Shown here: one piece after another, positions 23,029 to 32,866 of the stretch
How the letters are laid out: each line of letters starts with the position of its first letter
Position numbering within the stretch: the stretch's first letter is position 1
Origin: a virus
Reading direction: 5' to 3' (one strand)
Length of the DNA: 39,272 nt
IMG/VR virus record: IMGVR_UViG_3300032249_000809
Location: 1 to 39,272 of that record
The notes under the pieces: generated by a model
Told to the model about the DNA's origin: nothing
Seen by the model: the letters and a program-made list of their open reading frames with translations, nothing else
Database searches by the model: none
Position numbers and translations under genes: made by a program

Positions 23029-26000
23029 TGAGCATTAAATTTGCCGACATCAAGAAGCCCGAGACGGCTGCCGCTGGCACCGTTCCGAGCGCAGGAGCCC
23101 CGCCAAGCCGCCGCAACGCGCAACCCGCGGCGACCATGCCAGACTCGCAGCGCGGCCACTGGGACAAGGTTTTTCTTGATCCTGAGTATTTTGACGGCAT
23201 CGCCAAGCAGCCCGGCATTGTCGAGGGGGCGAAAGTCTCCATGTTCGGGGACGATTACGCTTATCGGTCGGCCATGATCGGCTACTTGAGCGAGACCCGA
23301 CAGGTGCCGCTTGATGCCATGCAATCGGTCTACGATGCCGAAAAAGACAGCGTAGCGCAAAAGGAACTCGGCAAGCAGACCATCACGAGCAAAGAATTTT
23401 TCGACCATACCAAGAAGCGGTTCGAGGTGAACCAGCAAAAGCAGGACGCGGGCCGCGCCATTACCGAGCAGGTCATCAAGCGCGCGCTGATGGATTCCCT
23501 TGGGGGCGGCAACAACGACCATTACAAGGACACGGCGGCCGACATCGACGCGCACGCCGATTTGTTCGATGACAAAGAACGCTTTCAGTTGCAGCAGAAG
23601 GCCGACGAAATCGACATGCAAATGCGGTCAGTGACCGCGAAATATGGCGCGGATGCCAAATGGATTTTCACGGCACTGCAACGCCAGACCGGGACTGACC
23701 CCTCGGGCGAGCGTGCGCCCGACGCGCTCGATATGGCGGCCAAGTTTGCCGACCTGCCGGACAATCAACGCAAGGCCGTCTACCAGTTGGCCGGAAGCTT
23801 TGCAAAGTTGCAGCAGACCGACAAAGGGTTTTTCTACCAGATGGCGGAAAGCCTTGGGCGCGGGGTGGGCGACTTTACCGAGCGGGTGCCGAGAAACTAC
23901 TCTGAGGCGCAAGCCCGCGGCAACCTGCGGCTACTTGAAAGCGGTCGCCCGGTCTACAAGGCGGCAGGGATCGGCGGGAAGACGCTGACCGAGGCCGACC
24001 CCGGCCGCCCGGCGCTGACGGCCGAGGAGGTTGCCGCTGAAAAGGCGACCATCGAAAAGCAGCTTCGCGTTTTCAAGGTGCAACGGGAATTGCGGGAACT
24101 GGCCGAGACAGATATTGACCCGATCAAGACGCTATCGAGCGGAACATTTTCCCAGATTGTCGAGGAAGGGCTCTACGGGGCAGCCCGCAGCGTCCCTTAC
24201 ACGGCGGTTGCGGCAATCCCTTACCTTGGCGGCCCCGGTGTTTTTGCGGGCATCTACTCGCAGAACTATGACGGGATCATGCTTGAGAATCCCAGCCTCG
24301 ACCCCGACAAGGCCGCGCTGGTGGCGCTGGCATCCTCGCCTATCGAGGCCGCGCTCGAACGGCTCAAGGTCAACACGATTATGGGGCGGCTGCCGATTTT
24401 TGGGAAGCTGGTCAAGCGGTTCACGCATCCGAACCAGCGGTTTTTGACCCGGTTTATGATCGGCGCGACCGGCACGATTGCCGAGCAGAACGCGCAAGAA
24501 ATTATCCAAAACAGCACTTTCCCGGTGGCGCAGATGATTGCTGCCGCGCTTGACGAGGACATGCCGGGCTATGACTTGCGGAAGGGGCTCGAATCGGCCC
24601 CGCGGCAACTGGCCGTGCAATTCGTCGCCTTGCTCCCGCTTACCCTGATGGGCATGGGCGGGGTCTACTCCCGCGAGGTCAGCCGGGGCGATGACTACCT
24701 AAAGAGCGCCGAAGCCATGGGCATGATGGGGGCGGACAAAGAACAAATTGACCGCGTCATGGCCGAGCCGACGCCCGAGGGGCGACAAGCGGCATGGAAG
24801 AAAGTCTTTTCAGAGATTCCGGCCGAGAAAAAAGCTGAAGGCGCGGAAAAGATTGTCACGGAAGTGGTCAACAAGGCCGTGGAATTGCGCGAGACGGCCG
24901 CACCGGCCACGCTGCCGCGGCTGGAAAAGCAGGGCGGGGATTACACCATTGTTGGCCCTGACGGGGCGGTCATCTACCGCACGGCCAACCAAGACAGCGC
25001 CGAACTCATGCTTGGCATTGCCAAGCGCGAGGCGATTCAAAAGGAAATGGCCGAGACAACGGCCGGGATCACTGAGACGGTCGGATATTTGACGGCGGTA
25101 AACGAGGCCCGGCAGCGGGGCGAGGACGTTCAGCAAATCCAAGCGGTCGCGGGCAAGATCAATGCCTTTTCCGAATACTCGGCCAACCCTGACAGCTTTG
25201 CCGCGTTGCAAGCGGCGGTCACTGCGGCGACCGGGGACGAAATTACCGAGCCCGAGCAGTTGCGCGCCTACTGGCTGGACGCAAGCAACAGCGGGGCACT
25301 GCGGGGCGGGGTTTACCGCAGCGTCATCAAACTTTTTGACGGGGCGGACGGCACCAAGTTGGTCCGCGACTTCGCGCAGGACAACCTAAAGCGGGCCGTG
25401 GCCGAGGGCCGGGTCAGCATGGCATGGGTGCGGGATCAACTGAATCAGACCATCCCGCTTGTGCAGGGCAGCAATGCCGAGGTGCAGCTATCCACGGCGA
25501 CCGACAACGATGTTATCGAGTCATTTTCCGACATCGCGCTCGCCTACCTTTACGGCCGGGTCAAGCACGACCAGATTGCGCCCGGCCTGCGGGGCTTTCT
25601 CGTCCGCATGGCGCGGGTCGTGCGGGACATTTTTCGCCGTGCCTACAACCTCGAAAAAGCACGGGTTGCCGGGCAGCTTGCGCCCGAGTGGCAGGCATTG
25701 TTGGCCGAGTCGGTCGGGATCGACCAGCAAGGCGTTGTTGACGCGGCACGGCAGGCGGCAGCGGATGGCCGCGGGGTGGACGGCCTGACCGATGACGAGC
25801 GGGCCGCACTTGTGGCGGAAATGAGGGCGGACGCCGAAGCCGAGGCGCGGGAGAACGCGGGCGGGCTGCCCAGCGCGACCAGCCGGGCCGCGCAGCAATA
25901 CCGCGGAGAACTCAAAATTTTGCGGGAGAACGCCAAGGGCGGGCGCGACTTGGGAGTCAAGGGCACGAGCCTTTCCCGGCTGTTCAAGAAGGACGCGCCC

Positions 26001-29000
26001 GACATGGACAACCTCATTCGCGACTTGCGGGCAATGGGATTCACGCAACTGGAAACGCCCAGCGATGTTTTTGAATTGGTGGAGAAACGGATTGCGACCG
26101 GCAAACCCATCTACGGCTACCAAGCGGCATCAATGGCCGAGGTTTTCGATTCACTGCATTACAGCGTCCGCGCCCATCACGGAACGCCGCACAAGATCAA
26201 CAAGGCGTTTTCCCTCGACAAGATCGGCACAGGCGAGGGCGCGCAGGTCTACGGGTGGGGGTTGTATTTTGCGGAAAACAAAAACGTAGGGGAAGAATAC
26301 CGACGTTCTTTATCGGACTGGGCACCTGTCGGAGAAGACATTAAGCCGGGCAGCCCCGAAGCCATTGCGGCGGCACACATTGCCGAGGCATTGGACGCGC
26401 AATCAAGTTCTCCCTACGCACGCGCGGCATCATCTGCCCGCAATGCCATGCTGTCGCCCGAAGTTGAGGCATCAGTAATGGAGGTTTTGGCGCGATGGGA
26501 AGAGCGCAAGGTTGAGTTTGGAAAAGGCAACCTCTACACCGTAGACATCGACGTTGAGCCCGAGGACTTGCTCGACTGGGACAAGCCGCTTTCGGAGCAG
26601 AGCGAGAAGGTAAAACGGGCGCTTGGATTATCTGACGCCGAGCAGTCGCGTTATCTCGAAATCCAAGCAGAGCTTAGGGCGCTGATGGACGCGGGGAAAC
26701 TTGACGGCAAGGAGTGGAACACATTGCAGGCCGAGGCAAGAAAATTGCGAGAAGGGGGCAAACCAACGCCACTTGAAAATGCAGGGGACTACTATCGCAG
26801 GCTAGGGGCGGACTTCTACCACGAATTTGACGGAACGCCGCTAACCATTGATGACCTTTTGGGGGAGACAAATGCAGCTAAAGCAAAATCGCTCAAGCTG
26901 GCATCCCTAGGCATCCCCGGCATTCGCTACCTTGACCAAGGAAGCCGCCCGGCAAATTGGCGCATTCTTTCGCCCAAAGAATCAACCTCGGGCCGGTGGG
27001 TTGTTGGCGACACAATGGGCGACAAGAGCCACTACTTCCCAGACACAGAGCAGGGCGCAAAAGATGCAAACGCGCTCTTTGATTCAAAGCAGACCTACAA
27101 CTACGTAATTTTTGACGACAGCAAAATCAAGATCACCGAGGAAAACGGGCGGCCGGTGGAGGCTGTCGATGCGACGGAAGGTGCGAGCAATTACTCAGTT
27201 AGAAGTGTTGACGGCGGGGCCGAGGATGGGCGAGATTCTTCCCGTGCAGACAACGCAATCACCCGCTCCCAGCAAATCGCCCGTGACGTGGGAGCAAGCA
27301 GTCGCGCAATTCAAGCGGCACAACCCGGCACATCCGCCGGGGATGCCGAGTTGCAAGCCGTCCGCGCAGAGGGAGGCATACCTTGGTATGATCTTGGACC
27401 GTTTGGCACGCCCGATACGGTAGCCTCTGAGCATTACATTTGGTTCAAGGGCGACAAGGTTTTCAAGGCCACAGCTTACGGGAAGTTTGGCCATTCCATT
27501 GGCAAAGGGCAGGGCAACGCATCCCCGCTTGAATATTTGCGCAGAATTGCCGCGACCAACGAGGCTTTCAACGACTCTGCAACCATTGCCGGAAAATTTG
27601 AGGACGAAAACGGCGAGCTTGGCCTGATTCACGTTCAAGACTTCATCGCGGAAGACCCGAAAAATCCGGCCAAACCGACGCCCGAGCAAATTATCAAGCT
27701 CATGGAAGAGCACGGCTTTTCCGAGTCGCCGGGACACTCGTCCCCGTTTGTTGTTTGGACCAATGACAAAATCGGCATCGAGGCGACCGATTTACACGCG
27801 GGCAATTTCATTGTGGACGCCACCGGGAAAATCGTCCCCATTGACGTTATCGCCCACAAGTATGACGAAACGAAGGGGGCGAATTACAGCATCAGCAGCC
27901 AAGCCCAGCTTGAGCGGGTCAATGCGGCACTGTCCGGCCTGAACCGCGGCCCCGAGGGGCGGGCGGCCATCTACGAGCGCGCGCGGGACAAGTTCGGCAA
28001 GATGATGGAAAACAACTGGGGATTCCTCTACGGGCTCAAGGCTGGCGGGGCAAAAGATGCCGATGTCCGCCGCACCAAGCTATTGCAGGCCATGGGCGAA
28101 CTCGACGCCATCCTTTCCGTTCTGCCGCCCGAGGTGCGGGGGAAGGTCGGGGGATTCACGACACTGGCCAACATCGGCACAGGCGACAAGGCGCTGGCGG
28201 ACTTTTTCATCAAGCGTATCAACATGATTGACCGCGAGCTTGAGCGCGTGCTACGGCGCGAGTGGGGCGAGGCGGCAACAAAGCTTTTTCAGCGGGCCAA
28301 GCCGCAGCGCAATCAGCCCGGCCAGAAGCCCAAGGGCAAGTTTGGCTATGAGGTGCATGACCTTTTCCGCACCCTCGAAGACGCCACCGAATTGACCGAG
28401 GAGGAAGCCATCGGCCGCGTGGCCGGGCTCTGGGCGGAAATCAACGCCGGGGAACTGACTCCCGAGGCCGAGGCGCACAAGCAACTTGAGGCCGAACTCC
28501 TGCCGCTCTTCGCCAACTGGGCCGAGGCCGACGCGGGCCGCATGGCTAACGCGGTGCAAATCGGCAACGATGTTCTAACTCGCGCCTACCGGGCCGAGCG
28601 GGAGCGCATTCAGAAGCTACGCAATCAACGGGAAATGGCCCGCTTTGACCTTGTGCAAGCCGCAGGGACCGAGGGCGACCTTCCGGCACGGCAGGCGCAG
28701 GCAATGCGGGACAACAGCCTCCCCGGCACTTGGCGCGCATGGATGCTGAACCTCTTCAACTTCGATCAGGCGCTTTCCTACGTTTTCGGGGAAAACACGC
28801 GAGGCGTGCCGGAACTGGTCAACCGCCAGCGTGCGGCCGACAACGCCAAGACGGACGGCATTATTGAGAAGACCCGCAAATGGTCTGACCTGATTACCAA
28901 GCTGGCTGGCAGCAACCTTGCCGGGCAAAAGCTGGTCTACGGGATGAGCCAGCAAAGTGTTGAAATTCGCTATCCAAACACCGAGGACGGCGCGGTCTAC

Positions 29001-30668
29001 AAGTTCAGCCAGAACGAGCTTTTGACCATAACAATGATGTGGATGCAGCCGCGGGGCCGCGAGCACATGGAGGGCAAGCTCGACAACACGGGCGAGCCAA
29101 TCGGCAAGTGGCACTACAATCAGGAATTCGTCAATGCGGCAGAGGCCGCTTTGACCGACGAGGCCCGCGCCATCCGCGATTACTTGCTCAAAGAATACGA
29201 TGCCGAGTATCAGGCGATTAACGCCGTCTACCGCCGCGTTTTCGGCATCAACTTGCCCAAGGAAAAGAATTACTCCCCGCTGATCGTCAACACGCTTATC
29301 AGCGGCGGGCAGGCCGGGGTTGACCCGGTAACAGGTGCGGCCTTTGCCGCGGGTGCCCGCAGCCCCGGCGCGCTCAAGTCACGCGGCGGCAACGTGGCCG
29401 AGCCGCGTTTTCAGGATGCCGTGCAAACCTACATGGCCCACATGATGCAAATGGAGCATTGGAAGGCGTTTGCCGAGTTCAATGCCGACATGGCCAGCGT
29501 GCTGAACCATCGCGACATTCGCAACGCCATCGACGCCAAGGCGGGCACCGAGGCCAACAAGACGCTTGGCACGTGGTTGCAATACTTCAACGAGGGCGGG
29601 GCTAGAGACGCGGCGAGTCATTTGGCCATCACGGGCTTTTTCAACAGGATGTTGAACCGATTCGCTACAACCGCGCTTTTCGGCCGCGTCTCGACGCTCG
29701 CTCTGCAATCGACCCAGCTTGCCGCCGCATCCGCCAAGATGCCGGTCGGTGCCTACCTGTCACGGCTGGGGCGGCTACTCTCGGGCAACCTGTCATGGGG
29801 CGAGGCTATCAACTCGCCATACATTCAGCGCAGGATTGCGCAGATGCCGCCGCAAGTGCAACTAGCTATGCAGGGACTAAACGCCAGCGAGCCGACCAAG
29901 ATCAAGGAAGCCGCCCGGCGGCTAGGGTCACTCTTGAGCGGATTTGACGGCATTTTCACCGCGGGCACCTATGCCATGGTCTACGACTACCAGCGCAGCC
30001 AAGGGGCCAGCGAGGAGCAAGCGCGGGCCGAGGCCGAGCGGATCACTGACGAGATTGCCCAGCCGACACGTGCCGGGGCGAGATCGGTTTACGAGTTGAC
30101 CGCGACCAACCCGCTGGCACGTGCCGCATGGGCATTTGCTTCCGAGGCCCGCAAGAACTTTGGAATGTCGGCTTTTGCTGCCACAAGCCGCACGCCGCGG
30201 CAGGCGGCAAAAGCCGTTTTCTATGTCCTAGTCCTTAACGGGCTAATGTCCTCGGTCATCCGCGCAGCATTCCGCGACTTGCGGGATGACGATGACGAGG
30301 AAATCTTTGACGAGAAAAATTGGCGCTGGGAGAACTTTGCCGCAGCGCTTGTGTCTGAACCGCTTTACGGCATCCCCGTGCTCGGGGACGTTGCCGGGCG
30401 CGCGGTCGGGCAATCCCTCGGGGTCTGGCAGCCAAATGGCGGCACGTTCGACATCGGCCGCGCTGTGTCAGCCGTCCGCCGCTCGCCTGACACGATGGTT
30501 GATTTGATCGAGGGAGAAGCCGACTGGGGCGAGGTGGCCCGCGATGTCAACGCCGTGCTGGCCGCCATGGGCTTGTTCAACGACCAGATTGCCGGGGCGG
30601 CATCAATCAGCAACCTCGTGAAAGACCTTTTTCAAGTGGCCGACGCGCAACTCGGGCCGGAAGAATAA
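23028..30668 (+). CDS. Giant polyvalent internal virion protein with ART-like and kinase-like domains
   Basis: A 2,546-aa protein, presumably ejected into the host with the DNA. Residues 1-1040 are helical, with hydrophobic membrane-active patches (about 385-415 and 525-545). Residues about 1040-1370 resemble the ART-PolyVal ADP-ribosyltransferases: HHGTPH at 1050-1055, GTGEGAQVYGWGLYFAE ending at 1083, GIPGIRYLD, and NYVIFDDSKIKI from 1358, giving an H-Y-D/E-type triad. Residues about 1440-1620 resemble the kinase domain of polyvalent proteins: IWFKGDKVFKAT from about 1470, catalytic-loop-like DLHAGNF at 1588-1594 and metal-binding D1606 (PIDV). The C-terminal 900 residues contain further membrane-like helices (RFATTALFGRVSTLALQS, AVFYVLVLNGLMSSVI), like T7 gp16. 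The ART/kinase segment is less GC-rich than its flanks. Substrates are unknown. Confidence 0.85.
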   Translation: MSIKFADIKKPETAAAGTVPSAGAPPSRRNAQPAATMPDSQRGHWDKVFLDPEYFDGIAKQPGIVEGAKVSMFGDDYAYRSAMIGYLSETRQVPLDAMQSVYDAEKDSVAQKELGKQTITSKEFFDHTKKRFEVNQQKQDAGRAITEQVIKRALMDSLGGGNNDHYKDTAADIDAHADLFDDKERFQLQQKADEIDMQMRSVTAKYGADAKWIFTALQRQTGTDPSGERAPDALDMAAKFADLPDNQRKAVYQLAGSFAKLQQTDKGFFYQMAESLGRGVGDFTERVPRNYSEAQARGNLRLLESGRPVYKAAGIGGKTLTEADPGRPALTAEEVAAEKATIEKQLRVFKVQRELRELAETDIDPIKTLSSGTFSQIVEEGLYGAARSVPYTAVAAIPYLGGPGVFAGIYSQNYDGIMLENPSLDPDKAALVALASSPIEAALERLKVNTIMGRLPIFGKLVKRFTHPNQRFLTRFMIGATGTIAEQNAQEIIQNSTFPVAQMIAAALDEDMPGYDLRKGLESAPRQLAVQFVALLPLTLMGMGGVYSREVSRGDDYLKSAEAMGMMGADKEQIDRVMAEPTPEGRQAAWKKVFSEIPAEKKAEGAEKIVTEVVNKAVELRETAAPATLPRLEKQGGDYTIVGPDGAVIYRTANQDSAELMLGIAKREAIQKEMAETTAGITETVGYLTAVNEARQRGEDVQQIQAVAGKINAFSEYSANPDSFAALQAAVTAATGDEITEPEQLRAYWLDASNSGALRGGVYRSVIKLFDGADGTKLVRDFAQDNLKRAVAEGRVSMAWVRDQLNQTIPLVQGSNAEVQLSTATDNDVIESFSDIALAYLYGRVKHDQIAPGLRGFLVRMARVVRDIFRRAYNLEKARVAGQLAPEWQALLAESVGIDQQGVVDAARQAAADGRGVDGLTDDERAALVAEMRADAEAEARENAGGLPSATSRAAQQYRGELKILRENAKGGRDLGVKGTSLSRLFKKDAPDMDNLIRDLRAMGFTQLETPSDVFELVEKRIATGKPIYGYQAASMAEVFDSLHYSVRAHHGTPHKINKAFSLDKIGTGEGAQVYGWGLYFAENKNVGEEYRRSLSDWAPVGEDIKPGSPEAIAAAHIAEALDAQSSSPYARAASSARNAMLSPEVEASVMEVLARWEERKVEFGKGNLYTVDIDVEPEDLLDWDKPLSEQSEKVKRALGLSDAEQSRYLEIQAELRALMDAGKLDGKEWNTLQAEARKLREGGKPTPLENAGDYYRRLGADFYHEFDGTPLTIDDLLGETNAAKAKSLKLASLGIPGIRYLDQGSRPANWRILSPKESTSGRWVVGDTMGDKSHYFPDTEQGAKDANALFDSKQTYNYVIFDDSKIKITEENGRPVEAVDATEGASNYSVRSVDGGAEDGRDSSRADNAITRSQQIARDVGASSRAIQAAQPGTSAGDAELQAVRAEGGIPWYDLGPFGTPDTVASEHYIWFKGDKVFKATAYGKFGHSIGKGQGNASPLEYLRRIAATNEAFNDSATIAGKFEDENGELGLIHVQDFIAEDPKNPAKPTPEQIIKLMEEHGFSESPGHSSPFVVWTNDKIGIEATDLHAGNFIVDATGKIVPIDVIAHKYDETKGANYSISSQAQLERVNAALSGLNRGPEGRAAIYERARDKFGKMMENNWGFLYGLKAGGAKDADVRRTKLLQAMGELDAILSVLPPEVRGKVGGFTTLANIGTGDKALADFFIKRINMIDRELERVLRREWGEAATKLFQRAKPQRNQPGQKPKGKFGYEVHDLFRTLEDATELTEEEAIGRVAGLWAEINAGELTPEAEAHKQLEAELLPLFANWAEADAGRMANAVQIGNDVLTRAYRAERERIQKLRNQREMARFDLVQAAGTEGDLPARQAQAMRDNSLPGTWRAWMLNLFNFDQALSYVFGENTRGVPELVNRQRAADNAKTDGIIEKTRKWSDLITKLAGSNLAGQKLVYGMSQQSVEIRYPNTEDGAVYKFSQNELLTITMMWMQPRGREHMEGKLDNTGEPIGKWHYNQEFVNAAEAALTDEARAIRDYLLKEYDAEYQAINAVYRRVFGINLPKEKNYSPLIVNTLISGGQAGVDPVTGAAFAAGARSPGALKSRGGNVAEPRFQDAVQTYMAHMMQMEHWKAFAEFNADMASVLNHRDIRNAIDAKAGTEANKTLGTWLQYFNEGGARDAASHLAITGFFNRMLNRFATTALFGRVSTLALQSTQLAAASAKMPVGAYLSRLGRLLSGNLSWGEAINSPYIQRRIAQMPPQVQLAMQGLNASEPTKIKEAARRLGSLLSGFDGIFTAGTYAMVYDYQRSQGASEEQARAEAERITDEIAQPTRAGARSVYELTATNPLARAAWAFASEARKNFGMSAFAATSRTPRQAAKAVFYVLVLNGLMSSVIRAAFRDLRDDDDEEIFDEKNWRWENFAAALVSEPLYGIPVLGDVAGRAVGQSLGVWQPNGGTFDIGRAVSAVRRSPDTMVDLIEGEADWGEVARDVNAVLAAMGLFNDQIAGAASISNLVKDLFQVADAQLGPEE

Positions 30669-30682
30669 ACCACCAGAATGAC

Positions 30683-30717
30683 GCTTGACCAACTTTCAAC
30701 TGGGATTAGTCAAAACA
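30683..30717 (+). repeat. Composite element: TTGACCAACTTTCAA plus GGATTAGTCAAAACA (copies 3 and f)
   Basis: GCTTGACCAACTTTCAA (30683-30699) is followed after three bases by GGATTAGTCAAAACA (30703-30717), one base before the ATG of the tail spike gene. TTGAC (30685) and GTCAA (30709) are inverted relative to each other. This is the most compact arrangement of the two motifs and could be a late promoter or operator. Confidence 0.7.
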
Positions 30718-30718
30718 C

Positions 30719-32866
30719 ATGGCCGTAAATTCTGAGACATCACGAATCAGCTACGCGGGCAACAACTCGACTAGCACGGCCTACGCGGTGCCTTTTGTTT
30801 TCCTCGAAAACTCGCACCTTGCGGCCGTCGCGGTTGACTCGGCCGGTGCGGAAACATCAATCACGCTGACCAACCACACGGGCGCGGGAGTGTCCACCGG
30901 CGGCACCGTGCGGACATCAACCGCCGTGCCGACCACGTCGACGTTGCTCATTTACCGCGAGGTGCCCGCCACGCAAGCGACCAGCTACGAGGAGGGCGGG
31001 GACTTCCCGGCGGCATCACACGAGCGCGCCCTCGACAAGCTGACGATGATTGCGCAGCAGCTTGACCGTGCCGCCGACCGCGCGGTCAAGATTCCCGAGG
31101 GCGAAACAACCGCCACGGTCTTGCCCGCCGCACAGTCCCGCGCAAGCCGTGCGATGGGTTTTGGTTCAGCCGGAGCCGTAGCCGTCTCAGGCAGCACGCT
31201 GGCACAGATTGACGCCGCGGTCACCGCCATCAACACGATTGCCGCCGCATCAAGCGGAAACTCGGCTGGAATTGCCCATATTGCCAGCGGCACAGGAGCG
31301 ACCGCAACGACCGTGCAGGCAAAGTTGCGGGAAGTTGTCTCGGTCAAGGACTTTGGTGCGGTGGGGGACGGCATTGCCGACGATGAAACCGCATGGAACA
31401 ACTGGAAAGCCATTTCTGGAGTCAAGTCCGCCACGGGTTCATTTCTGGTAGACGACGAGGTCATTGACTACACCCGCGGATTTTTGGCCGTTGGGAAATT
31501 GGCCATCTCCGAATCTGGTTGGGATGTTTTGACCGATCCCACGTATGGCCGCAGCACTCCAAAGAACGCAATTATTTCGCTCGGCGGACACTATGACGAA
31601 CTTGGAAGCGCGTCACGTAACTACAAATGGGGGGTGCAGTCATGGCTAACAAACCCCGGCACAATGCCGATGACAAACGTCGATGCCGTGTCTCAGGGTT
31701 GGCTTGTTCGCGGTGCCGGTTTCGCGGTGCGGCAGTTCGGTGCGGGCGGGGACGGTCATGCGATTGAAACCCTGTCCGGACAATGGGCATCAAGCGCGAG
31801 CGTGACAACGACCAGCGGGAGCGCAGTGCTGACCGTTGCCGAAGTTCTCTTGAAAGGATCGCGCTTTTGCGTTGGTGACCCTATCAGCGGAACAAACATC
31901 CCGAGCGGGGCAACCATTGTGTCGGTGACAAAAAGCGCAAAGACCGCAACGGGGAACGAGGTTTCAGCGTTGGATATTGTTTCGGGCGGATCAGGTTACG
32001 TTGTCGGGGACACGGTCACGCTTTCGGGAGGAACCAGCACCTATGCCGCGCAAGCAAAAGTTTTATCGGTAAGCAGTGGCGCAATTACCGCACTGCTTGT
32101 TACTGACGGTGGAAATTACACCGTGAACCCCTCTGGAACGCTATCGCTGACGGGCGGCTCTGGATCAAGCGCAACAGCAACAGCGACGATGATTGTGGCG
32201 GGGTTTGGCAACCCTTCGTCTTTGACAATTTCCGCCAATGCCACCGGCACGGGTAGCAATATCACCGCAACCGTTCTCAGCACAGAGGACACGATGAATA
32301 TTGGCGTCCTTGTTTCTGGAAGCGGAGCCGGGGGAACGGATGGCACAGGCAACAAGAATGGTCGCGGAATTCAATTTCAATCTTATGGGGATGCAGCGTT
32401 TTACCGGGGCATCGTGTTTAGCTCCTCGGCCCTTCGCGCCGATGGAACGGGCATTCAGTTTTCATCCGGTTCAGCCAGCCGGGGAATCAGCTTTGAATCA
32501 TTCTCGCTCGATCAGGCTGTCCGCATTTCTGGCGGGACGTTTGCTAATTTGCTGCTTGCCAGTTCTGTGACTTGCACCGGATCGGCAATGTCCTTCAGTG
32601 GCGTCACAGCGACTAACGGCATCAACTTCTCTTCGAGCAATACGTTCTCGGGTGCGGCCATCACGCTTGACGGTCAAAACATTGCCACAACCACAACGAA
32701 CGGAATGAAAATCGGAACGAACTACCTGCAAAAAATTGGATTCTGGGGCGCAACACAAGTGCAGCAGCCGACTGCCGTTGCGGATGCCACAGATGCACCG
32801 AGCGTAATTACTCAGTTGAACGCACTTCTTGGAAAACTTCGCACCATTGGACTGATTGCAACATGA
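30719..32866 (+). CDS. Tail spike/fibre with T7-type N terminus and beta-helix
   Basis: A 715-aa receptor-binding protein. Residues 1-150 match the virion-anchoring N terminus of T7-type tail fibres (STAYAVPFVFLENSHLAAV, LLIYREVPATQATSYEEGGD, HERALDKLTMIAQQLDRAADR). Around residue 209, VKDFGAVGDGIADDETAW marks the start of a pectate-lyase-type beta-helix. The rest is Gly/Ser/Thr-rich strand repeats, then a C-terminal tip ending SVITQLNALLGKLRTIGLIAT. GC is lower than in structural genes, common for host-range proteins. Enzyme activity on surface polysaccharide is possible but not shown. Confidence 0.85.
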   Translation: MAVNSETSRISYAGNNSTSTAYAVPFVFLENSHLAAVAVDSAGAETSITLTNHTGAGVSTGGTVRTSTAVPTTSTLLIYREVPATQATSYEEGGDFPAASHERALDKLTMIAQQLDRAADRAVKIPEGETTATVLPAAQSRASRAMGFGSAGAVAVSGSTLAQIDAAVTAINTIAAASSGNSAGIAHIASGTGATATTVQAKLREVVSVKDFGAVGDGIADDETAWNNWKAISGVKSATGSFLVDDEVIDYTRGFLAVGKLAISESGWDVLTDPTYGRSTPKNAIISLGGHYDELGSASRNYKWGVQSWLTNPGTMPMTNVDAVSQGWLVRGAGFAVRQFGAGGDGHAIETLSGQWASSASVTTTSGSAVLTVAEVLLKGSRFCVGDPISGTNIPSGATIVSVTKSAKTATGNEVSALDIVSGGSGYVVGDTVTLSGGTSTYAAQAKVLSVSSGAITALLVTDGGNYTVNPSGTLSLTGGSGSSATATATMIVAGFGNPSSLTISANATGTGSNITATVLSTEDTMNIGVLVSGSGAGGTDGTGNKNGRGIQFQSYGDAAFYRGIVFSSSALRADGTGIQFSSGSASRGISFESFSLDQAVRISGGTFANLLLASSVTCTGSAMSFSGVTATNGINFSSSNTFSGAAITLDGQNIATTTTNGMKIGTNYLQKIGFWGATQVQQPTAVADATDAPSVITQLNALLGKLRTIGLIAT

